A DNA stretch of 59,669 nucleotides from Lachnospiraceae bacterium (GCA_024403435.1 JAKSRV010000002.1:1-59669), one strand, 5' to 3'; positions 9,787-19,340 are shown, numbered from the stretch's first letter. The notes: a model not told the origin generated them from the letters alone. Made by a program: numbers and translations.

Positions 9787-10386
9787 GTGAAAAACAATTA
9801 CAGTACCAAAAAATTTATTATTTATGATATTACTACCTGCGCATTGTTTGCTGCATTGATGTGCATTTTCGGACCTATGTCCGTGCCCATCGGACCTATT
9901 CCGATTTCTCTTACAAATCTGGTTATTTATCTTGCTGTATATCTGCTCGGACCCCGTGAGTCGACAATCAGTTATCTGGTATATTTGCTCCTGGGCGCAG
10001 TTGGTCTTCCTGTTTTTTCTGCATATTCGGGAGGAATGGGCAAGCTTCTGGGACCTACAGGCGGATATCTGATTGGATTTATATTTATGGCAATCATTAG
10101 TGGCGTGGCACTCAAGCTTTCCAAGGCAAACGTATTCATCACTGCTGCAGGTATGGTGCTTGGAACTGCGGTCGCATATGCATTCGGAACGGCCTGGTTT
10201 GTTAAGGTGGCAAGCTATACTTGGGCAGATGCACTTAAAGTATGTGTATTCCCTTTTATTCCTTTTGATCTCGGAAAGATTGTAATTGCGTCAATTCTTG
10301 GTAAAATAGTAAGAAGTGCATTGACCAAAGCAGGACTGCTTCCCGAGATGAGAAAGCAGACTGCAAAGCAAAAGGCAGAAGCTTAG
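9787..10386 (+). CDS. bioY: Biotin ECF transporter substrate-binding subunit BioY
   Basis: A 199-residue, six-helix membrane protein of the BioY family, the S-component that binds biotin for an energy-coupling-factor transporter. Family features are the GPMSVPIGPIPISLTNL segment and the glycine-rich SGGMGKLLGPTGGYLIGF loop. I chose GTG 9787; the longer frame from TTG 9736 would translate the operator region. No EcfA/EcfT genes are in the window, so it probably shares a group II ECF module encoded elsewhere. Directly regulated, by inference, by two BirA operators. bioB follows after 69 bp with no terminator between. Confidence 0.93.
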   Translation: MKNNYSTKKFIIYDITTCALFAALMCIFGPMSVPIGPIPISLTNLVIYLAVYLLGPRESTISYLVYLLLGAVGLPVFSAYSGGMGKLLGPTGGYLIGFIFMAIISGVALKLSKANVFITAAGMVLGTAVAYAFGTAWFVKVASYTWADALKVCVFPFIPFDLGKIVIASILGKIVRSALTKAGLLPEMRKQTAKQKAEA

Positions 10387-10455
10387 AACAAAATGTATTA
10401 GTCAAAGCGTGTGCCGTGACAGGAGTTTGAAATTACAACAATAAGGAGCTTTGAT

Positions 10456-11421
10456 ATGAGTATCGATATGCTTTCGCTGGCAGATGAAATCATAGGTGGA
10501 AGAAGAATAAACCGTGAGGATGATCTGAGTATTTTTATAGATTGCAATCTCGATGAACTCTGCGAGGGCGCGGATAAAATCAGAGAGCATTTTGTTGGCA
10601 AGAAAATAGACCTGTGCTCTATCATTAACGGTCGTAGCGGAAGATGTCCCGAGGATTGCAAATACTGTGCTCAGTCCGCTCATCATAATACAGAGTGTGA
10701 GATTTATGATTTCCTTCCGGAAGAAAGAATTCTCGAGGCTTGCAAGCTGAATGAACGCGAGGGCGTTGACAGATTTTCAATTGTTACTGCAGGACGAGCA
10801 CTTACCGGTGAAGAATTTGATAAGGCAATTCATGCGTATGAAACCATGAATCGTGAGTGCAAAAATATTGAATTGTGTGCATCTATGGGATTCCTGACAA
10901 AGGAGCAGCTCCACAGACTTCATGAGGCGGGAGTTCAGAGTTATCACCATAACATCGAAACTTCAAGACGTAATTTCCCTAACATCTGCACCACTCACAC
11001 TTATGAGCAGAAGATGGCTACCCTCAAGATGGTAAAGGAAGAGGGCATGTATGTATGCTCCGGAGGAATCATCGGAATGGGTGAGACCTGGGAGGACAGA
11101 CTGGATATGGCAGTGAGTCTTGCGGAAGTCGGAGCAGATTCGATACCGATCAACTCACTGATGCCTATAAAGGGAACTCCGCTTGAGAATCTGCCGAGAA
11201 TTACGGAGGACGAGATTCTCAGAACAATCGCGTTTTTCAGATATATAAATCCCAAGGCGGATATCAGACTTGCGGCAGGAAGAGCTCTCCTTACAAACGA
11301 TGGTGAGAAAGCGTTCAAGTCGGGTGCATCTGCGAGCATTACCGGAAACATGCTCACCACAGTGGCATGTGCGACAATCAGAAGTGACCATGAGCTTATA
11401 GCCTCAATAGGCAGAGAATAA
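10456..11421 (+). CDS. bioB: Biotin synthase
   Basis: Radical-SAM enzyme that inserts sulfur into dethiobiotin. The 321-residue length is normal. The radical-SAM cluster motif CPEDCKYC lies at about residues 57-64 within GRSGRCPEDCKYCAQSAHH, and YNHN-equivalent SYHHNIETS and GGIIGMGE follow. The ATG has an AAGGAG SD. It is the second gene after bioY. bioA, bioD, bioF and bioW are not in the window, so the cell may import dethiobiotin or biotin through BioY. An intrinsic terminator follows at 11428. Confidence 0.96.
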   Translation: MSIDMLSLADEIIGGRRINREDDLSIFIDCNLDELCEGADKIREHFVGKKIDLCSIINGRSGRCPEDCKYCAQSAHHNTECEIYDFLPEERILEACKLNEREGVDRFSIVTAGRALTGEEFDKAIHAYETMNRECKNIELCASMGFLTKEQLHRLHEAGVQSYHHNIETSRRNFPNICTTHTYEQKMATLKMVKEEGMYVCSGGIIGMGETWEDRLDMAVSLAEVGADSIPINSLMPIKGTPLENLPRITEDEILRTIAFFRYINPKADIRLAAGRALLTNDGEKAFKSGASASITGNMLTTVACATIRSDHELIASIGRE

Positions 11422-11427
11422 CCGTTA

Positions 11428-11469
11428 AAGACGGCAATTGGATTGATGAAATCCGTTGCCGTCTTTTTT
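11428..11469 (+). terminator. Intrinsic terminator of bioY-bioB
   Basis: A 10-bp stem (AAGACGGCAA pairing with TTGCCGTCTT) has an 18-nt loop and a T run ending at 11469. It starts 6 bp after the bioB stop. Confidence 0.9.
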
Positions 11470-11544
11470 CTTGGTCAAATTGAACAGTAATTTGTAGAAA
11501 ATAGATAGAAAATTACGAAAATACAAAACAAATTGTGTTAATTA

Positions 11545-11573
11545 TTCCATAAAATAGCAGAAGGTGTTATAAT
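11545..11573 (+). promoter_or_regulatory. Extended -10 promoter of glgC-glgD
   Basis: TATAAT (11568-11573) is preceded by TG at 11565-11566, giving an extended -10; the -35 is poor (TTCCAT, 11545-11550, 17-bp spacing). The transcript would start near 11580. Its leader holds two CTGCAG copies that could pair around the stretch before the SD. Confidence 0.65.
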
Positions 11574-11636
11574 AATTTCGTTATTAATGAAATCCTGCAG
11601 AAGTGTGTAAATATAAACCTGCAGGCTGGAGGGAAT

Positions 11637-12908
11637 ATGGTTAAAAAGGAAATGATTGCCATGCTTCTGGCTGGCGGACAAGGCAGCCGTTTGGGCGTTT
11701 TGACATCTAAGGTGGCAAAACCTGCTGTCGCTTTCGGCGGTAAATATCGTATCATTGATTTCCCGCTTTCAAATTGCATAAATTCCGGCGTTGATACGGT
11801 CGGCGTACTTACTCAGTATCAGCCTCTTCGCTTGAATTCTCACATCGGAATCGGTATTCCGTGGGATCTTGACCGTAATATTGGTGGTGTAAGCGTTCTT
11901 CCTCCTTATGAGAAGAGTGAGAACAGTGAGTGGTATACAGGTACCGCAAACGCTATCTACCAGAATCTTGAATATATGGAGAGCTTTAATCCTGAGTATA
12001 TCCTGATTCTTTCAGGTGACCATATTTACAAGATGGATTACGAGGTTATGCTTGATTTCCACAAGGCTAACAATGCAGATGTTACCATCGCGGTTATGCC
12101 TGTACCCATGGAGGAGGCAAGCCGCTTCGGTATCATGATCGCTGATGAAAATAAGCGTATCACCGATTTCGAAGAGAAGCCTGCTCATCCCCGCAGCAAT
12201 CTTGCAAGTATGGGTATTTATATCTTCAATTGGAAGACTCTTAAGGAAGCATTTATGGCTCTTAAGGATCAGCCCAATCTTGACTTCGGTAAGCACGTAA
12301 TTCCTTATTGCCATGAAAATGACAAGCCTTTATATGCTTATGAGTTCAACGGATATTGGAAGGATGTAGGAACCCTTAGCTCATATTGGGAAGCTAATAT
12401 GGAGCTTATCGATATCGTTCCCGAGTTCAATCTCTATGAAGAGTATTGGAAGATTTATACCAAGTCTGAGATCCAGCCCCCTCAGTTCTTCTCTAAGGAG
12501 AGTAAGATTGAGAGAAGTATCATCGGTGAAGGCTCAGAAATCTATGGTGAGGTATACAATTCGGTAATCGGATGCGGCGTAACCATTGGAGCAGGAACCG
12601 TTGTTAAGGATTCAATTATTATGAATCAGACCTGTATCGGTGAGGGATGTGAGCTCAACAAGGCGATTATTGCTGAAGAGACCAAGGTTGGAAACAACGT
12701 AAAGCTTGGTGTCGGTGAGGAAGCTGAAAATGATACAGCACCTCATATTTACAATCATGGATTAGTCACTATCGGAGAGAAGAGCTTCATTCCCGACGGA
12801 GTATCTATCGGAAAGAACTCAGTAGTATTCGGTGAGACCACCGCTGATGATTACGAGGACGGAATTCTCGCAAGCGGAAAAACTTTGATTAAGGCAGGTG
12901 AAGAATAA
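11637..12908 (+). CDS. glgC: Glucose-1-phosphate adenylyltransferase (GlgC)
   Basis: Makes ADP-glucose from glucose-1-phosphate and ATP, the first committed step of glycogen synthesis. It has 423 residues. The N-terminal nucleotidyltransferase domain shows [10 protein letters not shown] (residues about 11-20), the [18 protein letters not shown] segment and the FEEKP substrate loop. A left-handed beta-helix follows. GGAGGG lies just upstream of the ATG. It overlaps glgD by one base (TAATG), so the two subunits are probably translated in a coupled way. Confidence 0.96.
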   Translation: MVKKEMIAMLLAGGQGSRLGVLTSKVAKPAVAFGGKYRIIDFPLSNCINSGVDTVGVLTQYQPLRLNSHIGIGIPWDLDRNIGGVSVLPPYEKSENSEWYTGTANAIYQNLEYMESFNPEYILILSGDHIYKMDYEVMLDFHKANNADVTIAVMPVPMEEASRFGIMIADENKRITDFEEKPAHPRSNLASMGIYIFNWKTLKEAFMALKDQPNLDFGKHVIPYCHENDKPLYAYEFNGYWKDVGTLSSYWEANMELIDIVPEFNLYEEYWKIYTKSEIQPPQFFSKESKIERSIIGEGSEIYGEVYNSVIGCGVTIGAGTVVKDSIIMNQTCIGEGCELNKAIIAEETKVGNNVKLGVGEEAENDTAPHIYNHGLVTIGEKSFIPDGVSIGKNSVVFGETTADDYEDGILASGKTLIKAGEE

Positions 12909-14026
12909 TGAGAGCAATCGGAATTATTTTGGCCGGCGGCAGCAATCATCGTATGGATGTTTTGTCACAGAAGAGAGCCGTATGCGCCATGCCCATAGCA
13001 GGCAGCTATCGTAGTATTGATTTTACATTGAGTAATATGTCTAACTCACATATTCAGAAGGTTGCTGTACTTACTCAGTACAACGCAGGAAGCCTTAATG
13101 AGCACCTGAATTCTTCTAAGTGGTGGGATTTCGGACGTAAGCAGGGCGGACTTTATGTTCTTACTCCTGCAGTTACCGCTGATAACAGTAACTGGTATCG
13201 CGGAACCGCTGATGCAATTTATCAGAATCTCAGCTTCCTCAAGAAGAGCCATGAGCCTTATGTAGTAATTGCAAACGGTGACTGTGTATACAAGATGGAT
13301 TTCAACAAGATCCTTGAGTATCACATTGACAAGAAGGCTGATATCACTGTTGTGTGTGCAGACCTTCCCAAGGGAACCTCTCCCGAGCGTTACGGAACTA
13401 TCCGTATGAATGATGATTGCCGTGTAGAGGAGTTTGAAGAGAAGCCTCTCAAGGCTAAGTCAAACACTGTATCTTGCGGTATCTATGTAATCCGTCGTCG
13501 TCAGCTTATCGAAATGATTGAGAAGAGCGCAGCTGAGGATCGTTACGATTTCGTCAGAGATATTCTCATCCGTTATAAAGATGTAAAGAGAATCTACGGT
13601 TACAAGACCAAGGAGTATTGGAGAAATATCGCAGAAGTTAACGATTATTTCAACACCAATATGGATTTCCTTCAGAAGGATGTAAGAGATTACTTCTTCA
13701 GAACATATCCCGATATTTACTCAAAGGTAGACGATCTTCCTCCCGCAAAGTACAATCCCGGTGCTAATGTAAGCAACAGCCTTGTATCAAGCGGATGTAT
13801 CGTAAACGGTAATGTTGAGGATTCCGTAATCTTTAAGACAAGCTACATCGGCAATAATTGCACCATCAAGAATTCTATTATTCTCAATGATGTATATATT
13901 GCAGACAACACAACCATCGAGAATTGTATTGTTGAGAGTCACAGTACAATTAAGGCAGGTTCGAACTTCAAGGGTGAGGACGGTATCAAGATTGTTGTTG
14001 AGAGAAACGAGCGTTACTCTATTTAG
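12908..14026 (+). CDS. glgD: GlgD-type ADP-glucose pyrophosphorylase subunit
   Basis: A 372-residue GlgC paralogue. In Firmicutes GlgD pairs with GlgC and mainly modulates activity. The fold is the same, but the nucleotide loop reads LAGGSNHRMDVLS, without the Gly-Ser-Arg-Leu arrangement of GlgC, which fits a reduced catalytic role. The C-terminal beta-helix is present. It overlaps glgC by one base, and a 15-bp hairpin without a T run follows at 14059. Confidence 0.92.
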   Translation: MRAIGIILAGGSNHRMDVLSQKRAVCAMPIAGSYRSIDFTLSNMSNSHIQKVAVLTQYNAGSLNEHLNSSKWWDFGRKQGGLYVLTPAVTADNSNWYRGTADAIYQNLSFLKKSHEPYVVIANGDCVYKMDFNKILEYHIDKKADITVVCADLPKGTSPERYGTIRMNDDCRVEEFEEKPLKAKSNTVSCGIYVIRRRQLIEMIEKSAAEDRYDFVRDILIRYKDVKRIYGYKTKEYWRNIAEVNDYFNTNMDFLQKDVRDYFFRTYPDIYSKVDDLPPAKYNPGANVSNSLVSSGCIVNGNVEDSVIFKTSYIGNNCTIKNSIILNDVYIADNTTIENCIVESHSTIKAGSNFKGEDGIKIVVERNERYSI

Positions 14027-14058
14027 TTTGTAAGAATAAGATAAATGATGTATTATAT

Positions 14059-14095
14059 ATTCTCCGGGATGTCGTGGAAGGACATTCCGGAGAAT
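14059..14095 (+). other. 15-bp hairpin between glgD and spoVG
   Basis: ATTCTCCGG/ATGTC arms pair with GACAT/CCGGAGAAT, with one G-T pair and a 7-nt loop. There is no T tract, so it may stabilise an mRNA end or be processed rather than terminate. It sits 33 bp before the spoVG start. Confidence 0.6.
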
Positions 14096-14128
14096 TATGC
14101 ACCTTAAGGGGGTATTTGAGGAAATACT

Positions 14129-14404
14129 ATGGAAATTACTGATGTTAGAGTTCGAAAGATTACCAAAGAAGGAAAGATGCGTGCTGTAGTGTCTATCACT
14201 CTTGAGAGTGAATTTGTAGTTCACGATATCAAGGTTATTGAGGGTGAAAAGGGATTGTTCATCGCAATGCCCAGCAAGAAATCTGCAGACGGTGAATACA
14301 GAGATATAGCTCATCCGATTAACTCTTCGACAAGAGATAAATTGCAGAAGGTTATTCTCGAGGCTTATGAAAAGGCTAAGGACGATCCTGAGTGCGAGGA
14401 ATAG
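14129..14404 (+). CDS. spoVG: Septation/regulatory protein SpoVG
   Basis: A 91-residue member of the SpoVG family. It starts with [11 protein letters not shown] and contains the family stretch [20 protein letters not shown], then the [10 protein letters not shown] segment. SpoVG proteins bind nucleic acid and affect septation, sporulation and gene expression in Firmicutes. The gene is preceded by an AGGGGG-type site; it stands between glgD and a membrane protein. Presence does not prove sporulation, since the gene also occurs in non-spore-formers. Confidence 0.95.
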   Translation: MEITDVRVRKITKEGKMRAVVSITLESEFVVHDIKVIEGEKGLFIAMPSKKSADGEYRDIAHPINSSTRDKLQKVILEAYEKAKDDPECEE

Positions 14405-14433
14405 TTTTTCAGATATGAAATGGCATCATTGGA

Positions 14434-15924
14434 ATGGAACTGAAGGGTAAGAAATTAGACAGAGACAAATTAATATATTTAATCGTATGCGCGCTCGCCG
14501 TAATGACACCGTTATTGGCAGGTGTATTATTTTGCCTTAAAGACGGTAAATCTATTGCGGATATATATATACCGCTTGGAGGATGGAGCGATGAAATCAC
14601 CTATTACAAACAGGTTGACGCGTTGGTCAACGGAGGTGGGATTAAAGGTTTCTTCGGGTTTAATCAGTCACAGGCGCCTATTGGAGGTTTTGCTTATTGG
14701 GGACCTTTACCAATTATTCCTTATGTGTTATGGGGATTGATTTTTGGATGGAATTACTCTGCTCCGATATATGCTAATATCTTTTTTGTAGCTCTGGGAA
14801 TTGCTGTGGTTCTTTTGGTAACAAGGCCCAAGCTGATTCATATCGTTTTTTTTATAATAGCAATGTTTTCATCACCTATGGTTTTGAGGCATATGCTCAG
14901 TGGTGTGGCCGAACCGATGTATTTTATGCTCCTTATGATAGCAGTGGCATGCGCATTGGATTATTTTAAGGAAGATAAGTTTAAAACGGCTTCATTTGTA
15001 ATTTGCCTAATTGCAATTTCATTACTGACAATGATGCGAGGATATTATGCAGTTTTGTATTTGATTCCTTTTTGGAAGTGCGTAAAAAAGAAGAAAGCTA
15101 TTCCATGGGTTATCGGGAGTGCCATTGTAGCAGTCATAGGATTTGCGTTAATAAGGAAATTCTTTTGCGCGAGCTATTACGGAGGAGTAATAGGAACTGA
15201 CATTGCCGACAGCATCAAGTCATTTGGAACCAACATTATTCTTATGGCAAAGTATGTATGGTATGCCATAAGGTACCGTGACGGAATGGTTCCGTGGTGT
15301 TATGTGTTGTGGATTACCTCTATGTTATGCATGGGTGTAGATTTCACAGTGTATTATATAAATAACAAAAAAGTCAAAGAGACAGTATTGCAAACATTAA
15401 TAATGAATACTTCTGTGTTTGTTGCTATTTTTGTTTTGTACGATGTGGGTGTCGGTGGAAGACATCTGCTGACAATGACTGTGGTTAATTTTGTGGTTAT
15501 GCTTGTCGATATGGATTATCGCTACTTCATATCAACAATAATTGTGGGTGTAGCTGCATTCTTCCTAATGAATCAAATTGAAAGATTGCCATATGTCGAT
15601 GAGGAGTATGCGTTATGGATGGCAGAACTGGAAGAGGACTTTAGAGAGTGCATCGTACTTACGGATGATTTATCTGCAGATAATTGTATGGCAATGCCAA
15701 CATCCGATGACAACGAGTGTACATATTACGGATATATGTTCGCGGCACCGGCGGGAATGGGAGTCAGCTTGGATGAAAGGGAGTTTTATAATGATCCTTC
15801 TAATCTGACTGCCGATTATATAATGGTTCATCCATACGGAAGCGCCAGATATATTCTCGAAGATGCAGGATATGAATGTATATATGAATGTGATAAGTTA
15901 ATGCTTTACCATTCATGTGATTAA
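14434..15924 (+). CDS. Polytopic membrane protein, GT-C glycosyltransferase-like
   Basis: Not recognised as a named protein. It has 496 residues, with about ten predicted hydrophobic helices up to residue ~385 and a soluble C-terminal domain of ~110 residues. The first external loop carries WSDEITYYKQVD, which resembles the acidic Asp/Glu motif in the first loop of GT-C enzymes that use lipid-phosphate sugars. No strong SD is visible, and A/T-rich codons are more frequent than in neighbouring genes. A second protein of similar layout lies at 56616. A role in cell-surface glycan synthesis is inference. Confidence 0.7.
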   Translation: MELKGKKLDRDKLIYLIVCALAVMTPLLAGVLFCLKDGKSIADIYIPLGGWSDEITYYKQVDALVNGGGIKGFFGFNQSQAPIGGFAYWGPLPIIPYVLWGLIFGWNYSAPIYANIFFVALGIAVVLLVTRPKLIHIVFFIIAMFSSPMVLRHMLSGVAEPMYFMLLMIAVACALDYFKEDKFKTASFVICLIAISLLTMMRGYYAVLYLIPFWKCVKKKKAIPWVIGSAIVAVIGFALIRKFFCASYYGGVIGTDIADSIKSFGTNIILMAKYVWYAIRYRDGMVPWCYVLWITSMLCMGVDFTVYYINNKKVKETVLQTLIMNTSVFVAIFVLYDVGVGGRHLLTMTVVNFVVMLVDMDYRYFISTIIVGVAAFFLMNQIERLPYVDEEYALWMAELEEDFRECIVLTDDLSADNCMAMPTSDDNECTYYGYMFAAPAGMGVSLDEREFYNDPSNLTADYIMVHPYGSARYILEDAGYECIYECDKLMLYHSCD

Positions 15925-15947
15925 CAGGCTTATATAGTTATTATTAG

Positions 15948-15975
15948 AGCGGTGGTGTTTTACCACCGCTTTGTT
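15948..15975 (+). terminator. Intrinsic terminator after the GT-C-like gene
   Basis: Perfect 9-bp stem (AGCGGTGGT / ACCACCGCT) with a 5-nt loop, followed by TTGTT. It lies 24 bp after the stop codon. Confidence 0.8.
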
Positions 15976-16062
15976 ATTGCAAGAATGTGCATTTTTTGAT
16001 AGTATAAATTTTGGTGTAATAGGCACTTTTTAACCCAATAATAATTAATTTAGGAGTATAAA

Positions 16063-18267
16063 ATGGAGGCAGTCAATAATATGAATTCCGGTTTCGGACA
16101 GGATATTATTTATTCAACAGCAAGTCTGTTGATTTTGGCAGCAGACAAGCCGCTGTCAATCAAGCAGGTTCAGTCGGGTCGCCCGCTCTTGCTTGGAAGA
16201 CCTACAAAAGACAGTCATCCGGATGTTGAGATTGAATCAAAAATTTGCGGAAGACGTCATGCACAGCTTTCATGTGTAAACGGTCAGTGGGTATATACCG
16301 ATTTGGGAAGTATCAACGGCACATATATTAACGGTGTTTTATACAAGAGTGAGGCAGGACAGGCACCCGCACAGGTTACACTGAACAGTGGTGATGTTAT
16401 CAGAATCGATACTACAGATTTGGCACATCCCGATGTAGATAACGGTGTGTGGATTTTGTTCACTATCGATCAGAAGCGTGGTGGTTGGTTCCAGAAGGAG
16501 CTTAAGTTTAATGAAGAAGTTACCATCGGACGTGTATCCGATAACGTGATCAGTCTTAATTCTGCATTCATTACCAGACATCATGCAAAGGTTGCTTGGA
16601 ACGGTAAGGAGTACATTCTCCAGGACCTCGGAAGCCGTGCCGGAACATGGTATAACGGAACTGAACTTACAGGACCTGTAGCCCTCAAGAATCGTGATAC
16701 ATTCTGCATATGTGACCGTACATTTGTATTTTTGAATAATAAGCTGTTCTTCAGCAACTATGAATCAGCGGCTTCGGCACCCGCAGCGCCTGCTCCCGTA
16801 ATCGGAGCTCAGGGTCAGACTGATTTTGATGGTACAGTGGCTATTACAGGACATGCAGTACAGGCTGCTCAGGCGGCGCAGGCAGCAGTACAGCCTACCC
16901 CCGCAGCGGCACCCGTAGTACAGCCTACACCTGCAGCAGCACCTGTAGCACAGCTTCAGGCAGCAGTTCAGCCTACCCCCGCAGCAGCACCTGTAGTACA
17001 GCCTCAGGTAGCAGTACAGCCTACACCTGCGGTAGTACCAGTACCTACAGTGGTTCCTACACCTCAGCCCACACCTGTGGCAATTCCTAATGCTCAGCCT
17101 GCAGTAGCACCTGCAGTGGTACAGACTGCACAGCCTACTACTCCTGTAGCATTACATACTGCTCCTACACCTAATCCTCAGCCTTTAAGACCTGCTGCAC
17201 AGCCGCAGGCAGTACAGGCACAGAATACACCGGCACAGCCGAATCCACAGGCGGTAGCACAGCAACCCAGACAGGCGGTTCCTGTTCAGCAGGCACAGCC
17301 TCAGCAGGCAGGTTACCCTGTACAGCAGGCAGGCTATCCCGTACAACAGGCAGGTTATCCTGTACAGCAGGCAGGCTACCCTGTACAGCAGGCAGGCTAC
17401 CCTGTACAGCAGGCAGGTTATCCTGTACAGCAGGCAGGTTATCCTGTACAGCAGGCGCAGCAGCGCAATTATTTGATACAGGCGGATATACAGTCAAAAA
17501 AAGTTAAGAACACTCACGGCCCGGGTGACGTTGAGCTGCTCAAGAATATCAGACTTAATATCGAGGAAGGTTCACTTATTGCACTTCTTGGCACAGCAGG
17601 TGCAGGTAAAACAACCCTCATGGATATTTTGAATGCATCACACCCGGAAGGCGTTACAGGACGTGTTACCATGGACGGACAGGACCTTATCGCCAACGCC
17701 AAGAGACTTAAGGATACCATCGGTATCGTTACTCAGGATACTGTGTTCTATCCTGCACTTACAGTACTCGAACAGATTAATCAGAGCGCAGAATTTTATC
17801 TGTATGACTATACAAGAAAAGAGCGCAAAGAGAAGGTTGAAGCCCTTATCAACAAGTTTGGAATGACTCCTAAGATGAAGAGCCAGATTTCAAACTGCTC
17901 AGGTGGTGAGAAGAGACGTGTTCATATCATGATGACTATGATTTCCGATCGCCGTGTATTCTTCATGGATGAGCCTGATGCAGGACTTGATCCCGGTAAT
18001 AAGAAGAATATGTTCAGCATTCTTCAGAATATGGCACATGATAAGGATGACCCCAAGACCATTCTTGTTATCATTCACGATGTAAGTGAGCTCGATATGT
18101 TCGATCAGGTTATTATGCTTCGTAAGTTTAACAATGTCGGAAGACTTTCTTTTGCAGGTTCACCTCAGGAGGCCAAGGCATATTACGGTATTGATGAATA
18201 TCAGCAGATGTACGAAAAGATTAATCAGGATGTTGACGGAAGCAAGTACCTGATGGGAGGAATTTAA
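16063..18267 (+). CDS. ABC transporter ATPase with two N-terminal FHA domains
   Basis: A 734-residue fusion. FHA domain 1 spans residues about 40-110 (LLLGRPT, CGRRHAQL, SINGTYINGV). FHA domain 2 spans about 148-222 (TIGRVSDN, ITRHHAKV, SRAGTWYNG). A Pro/Ala/Gln-rich linker of ~230 residues ends in seven perfect copies of QQAGYPV. An ABCG-type ATPase follows from ~482: Walker A GTAGAGKTT, signature NCSGGEKRR, Walker B VFFMDEPDAGLD. FHA domains bind phosphothreonine, so activity is probably controlled by a Ser/Thr kinase. AGGAG precedes the ATG. The permease gene begins 1 bp after the stop. Substrate unknown. Confidence 0.92.
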   Translation: MEAVNNMNSGFGQDIIYSTASLLILAADKPLSIKQVQSGRPLLLGRPTKDSHPDVEIESKICGRRHAQLSCVNGQWVYTDLGSINGTYINGVLYKSEAGQAPAQVTLNSGDVIRIDTTDLAHPDVDNGVWILFTIDQKRGGWFQKELKFNEEVTIGRVSDNVISLNSAFITRHHAKVAWNGKEYILQDLGSRAGTWYNGTELTGPVALKNRDTFCICDRTFVFLNNKLFFSNYESAASAPAAPAPVIGAQGQTDFDGTVAITGHAVQAAQAAQAAVQPTPAAAPVVQPTPAAAPVAQLQAAVQPTPAAAPVVQPQVAVQPTPAVVPVPTVVPTPQPTPVAIPNAQPAVAPAVVQTAQPTTPVALHTAPTPNPQPLRPAAQPQAVQAQNTPAQPNPQAVAQQPRQAVPVQQAQPQQAGYPVQQAGYPVQQAGYPVQQAGYPVQQAGYPVQQAGYPVQQAGYPVQQAQQRNYLIQADIQSKKVKNTHGPGDVELLKNIRLNIEEGSLIALLGTAGAGKTTLMDILNASHPEGVTGRVTMDGQDLIANAKRLKDTIGIVTQDTVFYPALTVLEQINQSAEFYLYDYTRKERKEKVEALINKFGMTPKMKSQISNCSGGEKRRVHIMMTMISDRRVFFMDEPDAGLDPGNKKNMFSILQNMAHDKDDPKTILVIIHDVSELDMFDQVIMLRKFNNVGRLSFAGSPQEAKAYYGIDEYQQMYEKINQDVDGSKYLMGGI
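17302..17448 (+). repeat. Seven tandem 21-bp repeats encoding QQAGYPV
   Basis: In-frame 21-bp units coding Gln-Gln-Ala-Gly-Tyr-Pro-Val form the end of the linker between the FHA and ABC domains. Copies differ only at synonymous bases (GGT/GGC, TAC/TAT, CCT/CCC). Copy number is likely to vary between strains by slippage. Confidence 0.95.
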
Positions 18268-18268
18268 A

Positions 18269-19243
18269 ATGGCTGAAGGAAGAGTTATTTCCGTTGGTAA
18301 GCAGTTTCAAATTCAGATGAATACTTATCTGAAACTTTTGTTCAGAGACAAGAAGGGAATCATTGTATCACTTATGTTCCCTATTCTTGCAGATATAGTA
18401 ATCGTATGGATTACCGGTAAGAATATGTTCGTGGATTATGAGGGAACTCAGCCCAGTGTATTCGTTATCGTAAGTGCGGCAATCTGGGCAGGCCTTTTCA
18501 ATACTGCGCAGACAATGGTAAGTATTCGTAAAAATATAAAGCGTGATATTGATTCGGGATTGAGCCTTGGACCTTATGTAGCTTCAAGAGCTATAGTACA
18601 GTTTTTCCTCTGTGCGCTTCAGGCAATCCTTATGACTGCAGCTTTCCCTATTGCAGCTACTGTATACGGAAATGACATGCTTCAGTACGGACTTATCTTT
18701 GACGGTTCCGCAGGAGCAGTTGTTGAAATCTTTATCAGTATGCTCCTTTTGACATATGCAGCGGATCTCATGGGATTGGTGCTTTCAAGCTTTATCAAGA
18801 AGGCTGAGACAGGAAGTACACTTACCCCTTATATCCTTATTGCACAGCTTATTTTCTCAGGAAGCCTTTTCGAGATGGAAGGTGTTGGTAAGGTAGTATC
18901 ATGGCTTATGTTGAGCCGCTGGGGCAATGAGTCAATCGGTGCGATTTGTGGTCTTGAGACTCTTGAAAGCCGTTTTATGATTGATATGGCACAGGCTACT
19001 ATTGAGCCTGATTCGATTTCAATCGATCCTATGACTATGGCGATTGACACTTCAAAGGTTGTAATCGATACTTCAGAGTGCGGACATCTTGCAAGAGAAA
19101 ATGCGGCAGATATGTATGCCGGTTCTGCAGGACACCTTCTTCTTACCTGGGGTATTTTGATTGTGTTCATCATCGTGTTTATCATCGCTTCAAGACTTGC
19201 ACTTAACGGTGTAAAGAAGGATGACAGATCATCAGGCGTATAA
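18269..19243 (+). CDS. ABC-2 type permease, partner of the FHA-ABC ATPase
   Basis: A 324-residue membrane protein with about six hydrophobic segments. The first follows a short cytoplasmic N-terminus (YLKLLFRDKKGI), as in ABC2_membrane permeases of the ABCG group. A larger external segment lies between the last two helices (about residues 235-285). It starts 1 bp after the ATPase stop, behind a GGAGG in the ATPase 3' end, so the two are co-translated. Together they would form a half-transporter pair; substrate and direction are not evident. Confidence 0.88.
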   Translation: MAEGRVISVGKQFQIQMNTYLKLLFRDKKGIIVSLMFPILADIVIVWITGKNMFVDYEGTQPSVFVIVSAAIWAGLFNTAQTMVSIRKNIKRDIDSGLSLGPYVASRAIVQFFLCALQAILMTAAFPIAATVYGNDMLQYGLIFDGSAGAVVEIFISMLLLTYAADLMGLVLSSFIKKAETGSTLTPYILIAQLIFSGSLFEMEGVGKVVSWLMLSRWGNESIGAICGLETLESRFMIDMAQATIEPDSISIDPMTMAIDTSKVVIDTSECGHLARENAADMYAGSAGHLLLTWGILIVFIIVFIIASRLALNGVKKDDRSSGV

Positions 19244-19266
19244 TCATAATAGATTGGCAAATAAGG

Positions 19267-19310
19267 AGCGTTCAGGTGAAGAGTAGGTACTTACTCGAAG
19301 TCTGGACGCT
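19267..19310 (+). other. Long stem-loop upstream of pth
   Basis: Outer arms AGCGTTCAG and CTGGACGCT (9 bp, one wobble) enclose an inner GAGTA/TACTC hairpin. No T run follows. It lies between the permease stop and pth and may be an mRNA processing or stability element. Confidence 0.45.
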
Positions 19311-19340
19311 TCGGCTGTTATGAAAATAAAGAGGAATATA

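Noticed and set aside
17302..17448. Tandem 21-bp repeats as a possible CRISPR array
   Set aside because: Units abut without spacers and are in frame inside a protein; coding repeat.
17171..17497. Antisense repeat-protein frame opposite the FHA-ABC linker
   Set aside because: It is only the reverse reading of the 21-bp tandem repeats.
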